In this document: positions 31,019 to 31,362 of the stretch, piece by piece
How positions within the stretch are numbered: position 1 is the first letter of the stretch
Layout: the number at the start of each line of letters is the position of its first letter
Source: Gammaproteobacteria bacterium
Lineage (GTDB): Bacteria; Pseudomonadota; Gammaproteobacteria; Arenicellales; Arenicellaceae
Direction of reading: 5' to 3'
NCBI GenBank assembly: GCA_030426005.1
Contig: JAUHZM010000004.1
Coordinates: 1-31,362, forward strand
DNA length: 31,362 bases
Made by a program: the position numbers and the translations under genes
Notes under the pieces: generated by a model
What the model saw: only the letters and a program-made list of their open reading frames with translations
Told to the model about the DNA's origin: nothing
Database searches by the model: none

Positions 31019-31362
31019 ATGGTAGCCTCACACGATTGCAATGCAGCCTCGGTCGGCCGTGCCGACGATCCCGTGTTCCGAAAGGTTCTCTGGGTGGCCT
31101 TATGGGTTAATCTGGTGATGTTTGTGGTTGAAATCATCACTGGCTATCTAGGTGATTCAATGTCCTTACAGGCCGACGCCTTAGATTTCTTTGGTGATGC
31201 CGCAAACTATGCGATCAGCCTTTTTGTACTTGGCATGGCTCTCCACGTTCGTGCTCGTGCTGCTCTGTTTAAAGGCGTCACCATGGGCTTAATAGGTTTA
31301 TGGGTTTTGGGAAATGCCTTATATCGAACTTACATTGGCAGCGAACCAGAGCCGATGGTCAT
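31019..31362 (+). CDS. cation diffusion facilitator (CDF) metal efflux protein, cut by window edge
   Basis: The frame starts at the ATG at 31019, 3 bp after the arsR stop codon, with GGAGG a few bases upstream, and stays open for 114 codons to the window end. Visible helices include LWVALWVNLVMFVVEIITGYLG and YAISLFVLGMAL. The TM2 metal motif QADALDFFGD reads DxxxD, where many Zn transporters have HxxxD, so the metal preference may differ. It probably exports Zn, Co or Cd from the cytoplasm under ArsR control. Confidence 0.85.
   Translation, partial: MVASHDCNAASVGRADDPVFRKVLWVALWVNLVMFVVEIITGYLGDSMSLQADALDFFGDAANYAISLFVLGMALHVRARAALFKGVTMGLIGLWVLGNALYRTYIGSEPEPMV

Overview
The window looks like chromosomal DNA of a Gammaproteobacterium, probably free-living or marine. 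Supporting this are the HslR, ThrH, HemW and HemJ homologues, a CobB sirtuin, an alginate-export-type porin, and sigma-54/ANTAR control of nitrate assimilation. The genus cannot be named from the sequence alone. No tRNA, rRNA or CRISPR array was seen.

Positions 1-11830 (minus strand) hold a nitrate assimilation locus. In transcription order it reads nasT, nrtA, nrtB, nrtC, an outer-membrane porin, nirB, nirD, nasA, then a truncated secreted alpha/beta hydrolase. The logic is porin, ABC uptake, molybdenum nitrate reductase, siroheme nitrite reductase, ammonium. Both nasT and nrtA have sigma-54 (-24/-12) promoters. The nrtA leader carries two hexaloop hairpins with A1/G4 loops, the expected RNA target of the ANTAR protein NasT.

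Positions 11843-15127 hold a CobB-type sirtuin, a divergent small secreted His/Tyr/Arg-rich protein, a YeeZ-like SDR and a CPA2 antiporter. Positions 15184-19130 form a divergent cluster: a Baeyer-Villiger-type monooxygenase and a ferritin-like 'metal-dependent hydrolase' on the minus strand, and a TetR regulator and an SDR on the plus strand. Between them lie two matching 16-bp inverted repeats, which are likely TetR operators.

Positions 19127-27707 carry housekeeping genes: YkvA, a redoxin and a Nudix hydrolase (an operon), purine nucleoside phosphorylase, a beta-barrel-like protein, hslR, thrH, hemW, a DSSG-repeat DUF4097-like protein, hemJ, DUF2721 and tpm. The tpm promoter has a SoxR/MerR-type 19-bp spacer containing a near-perfect SoxR box.

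Positions 27711-31362 are accessory. They hold a nested palindrome and an intact IS3-family (IS407-group) element with an A6G frameshift site but no target duplication. Next comes a start-less reading frame that ends in the IS terminus, then a metal-response module. That module pairs DUF3703 and an ICMT-like methyltransferase with a divergent SmtB-type ArsR regulator and a CDF transporter cut by the window end. A TGAA-N6-TTCA operator lies over the minus-strand sigma-70 promoter.
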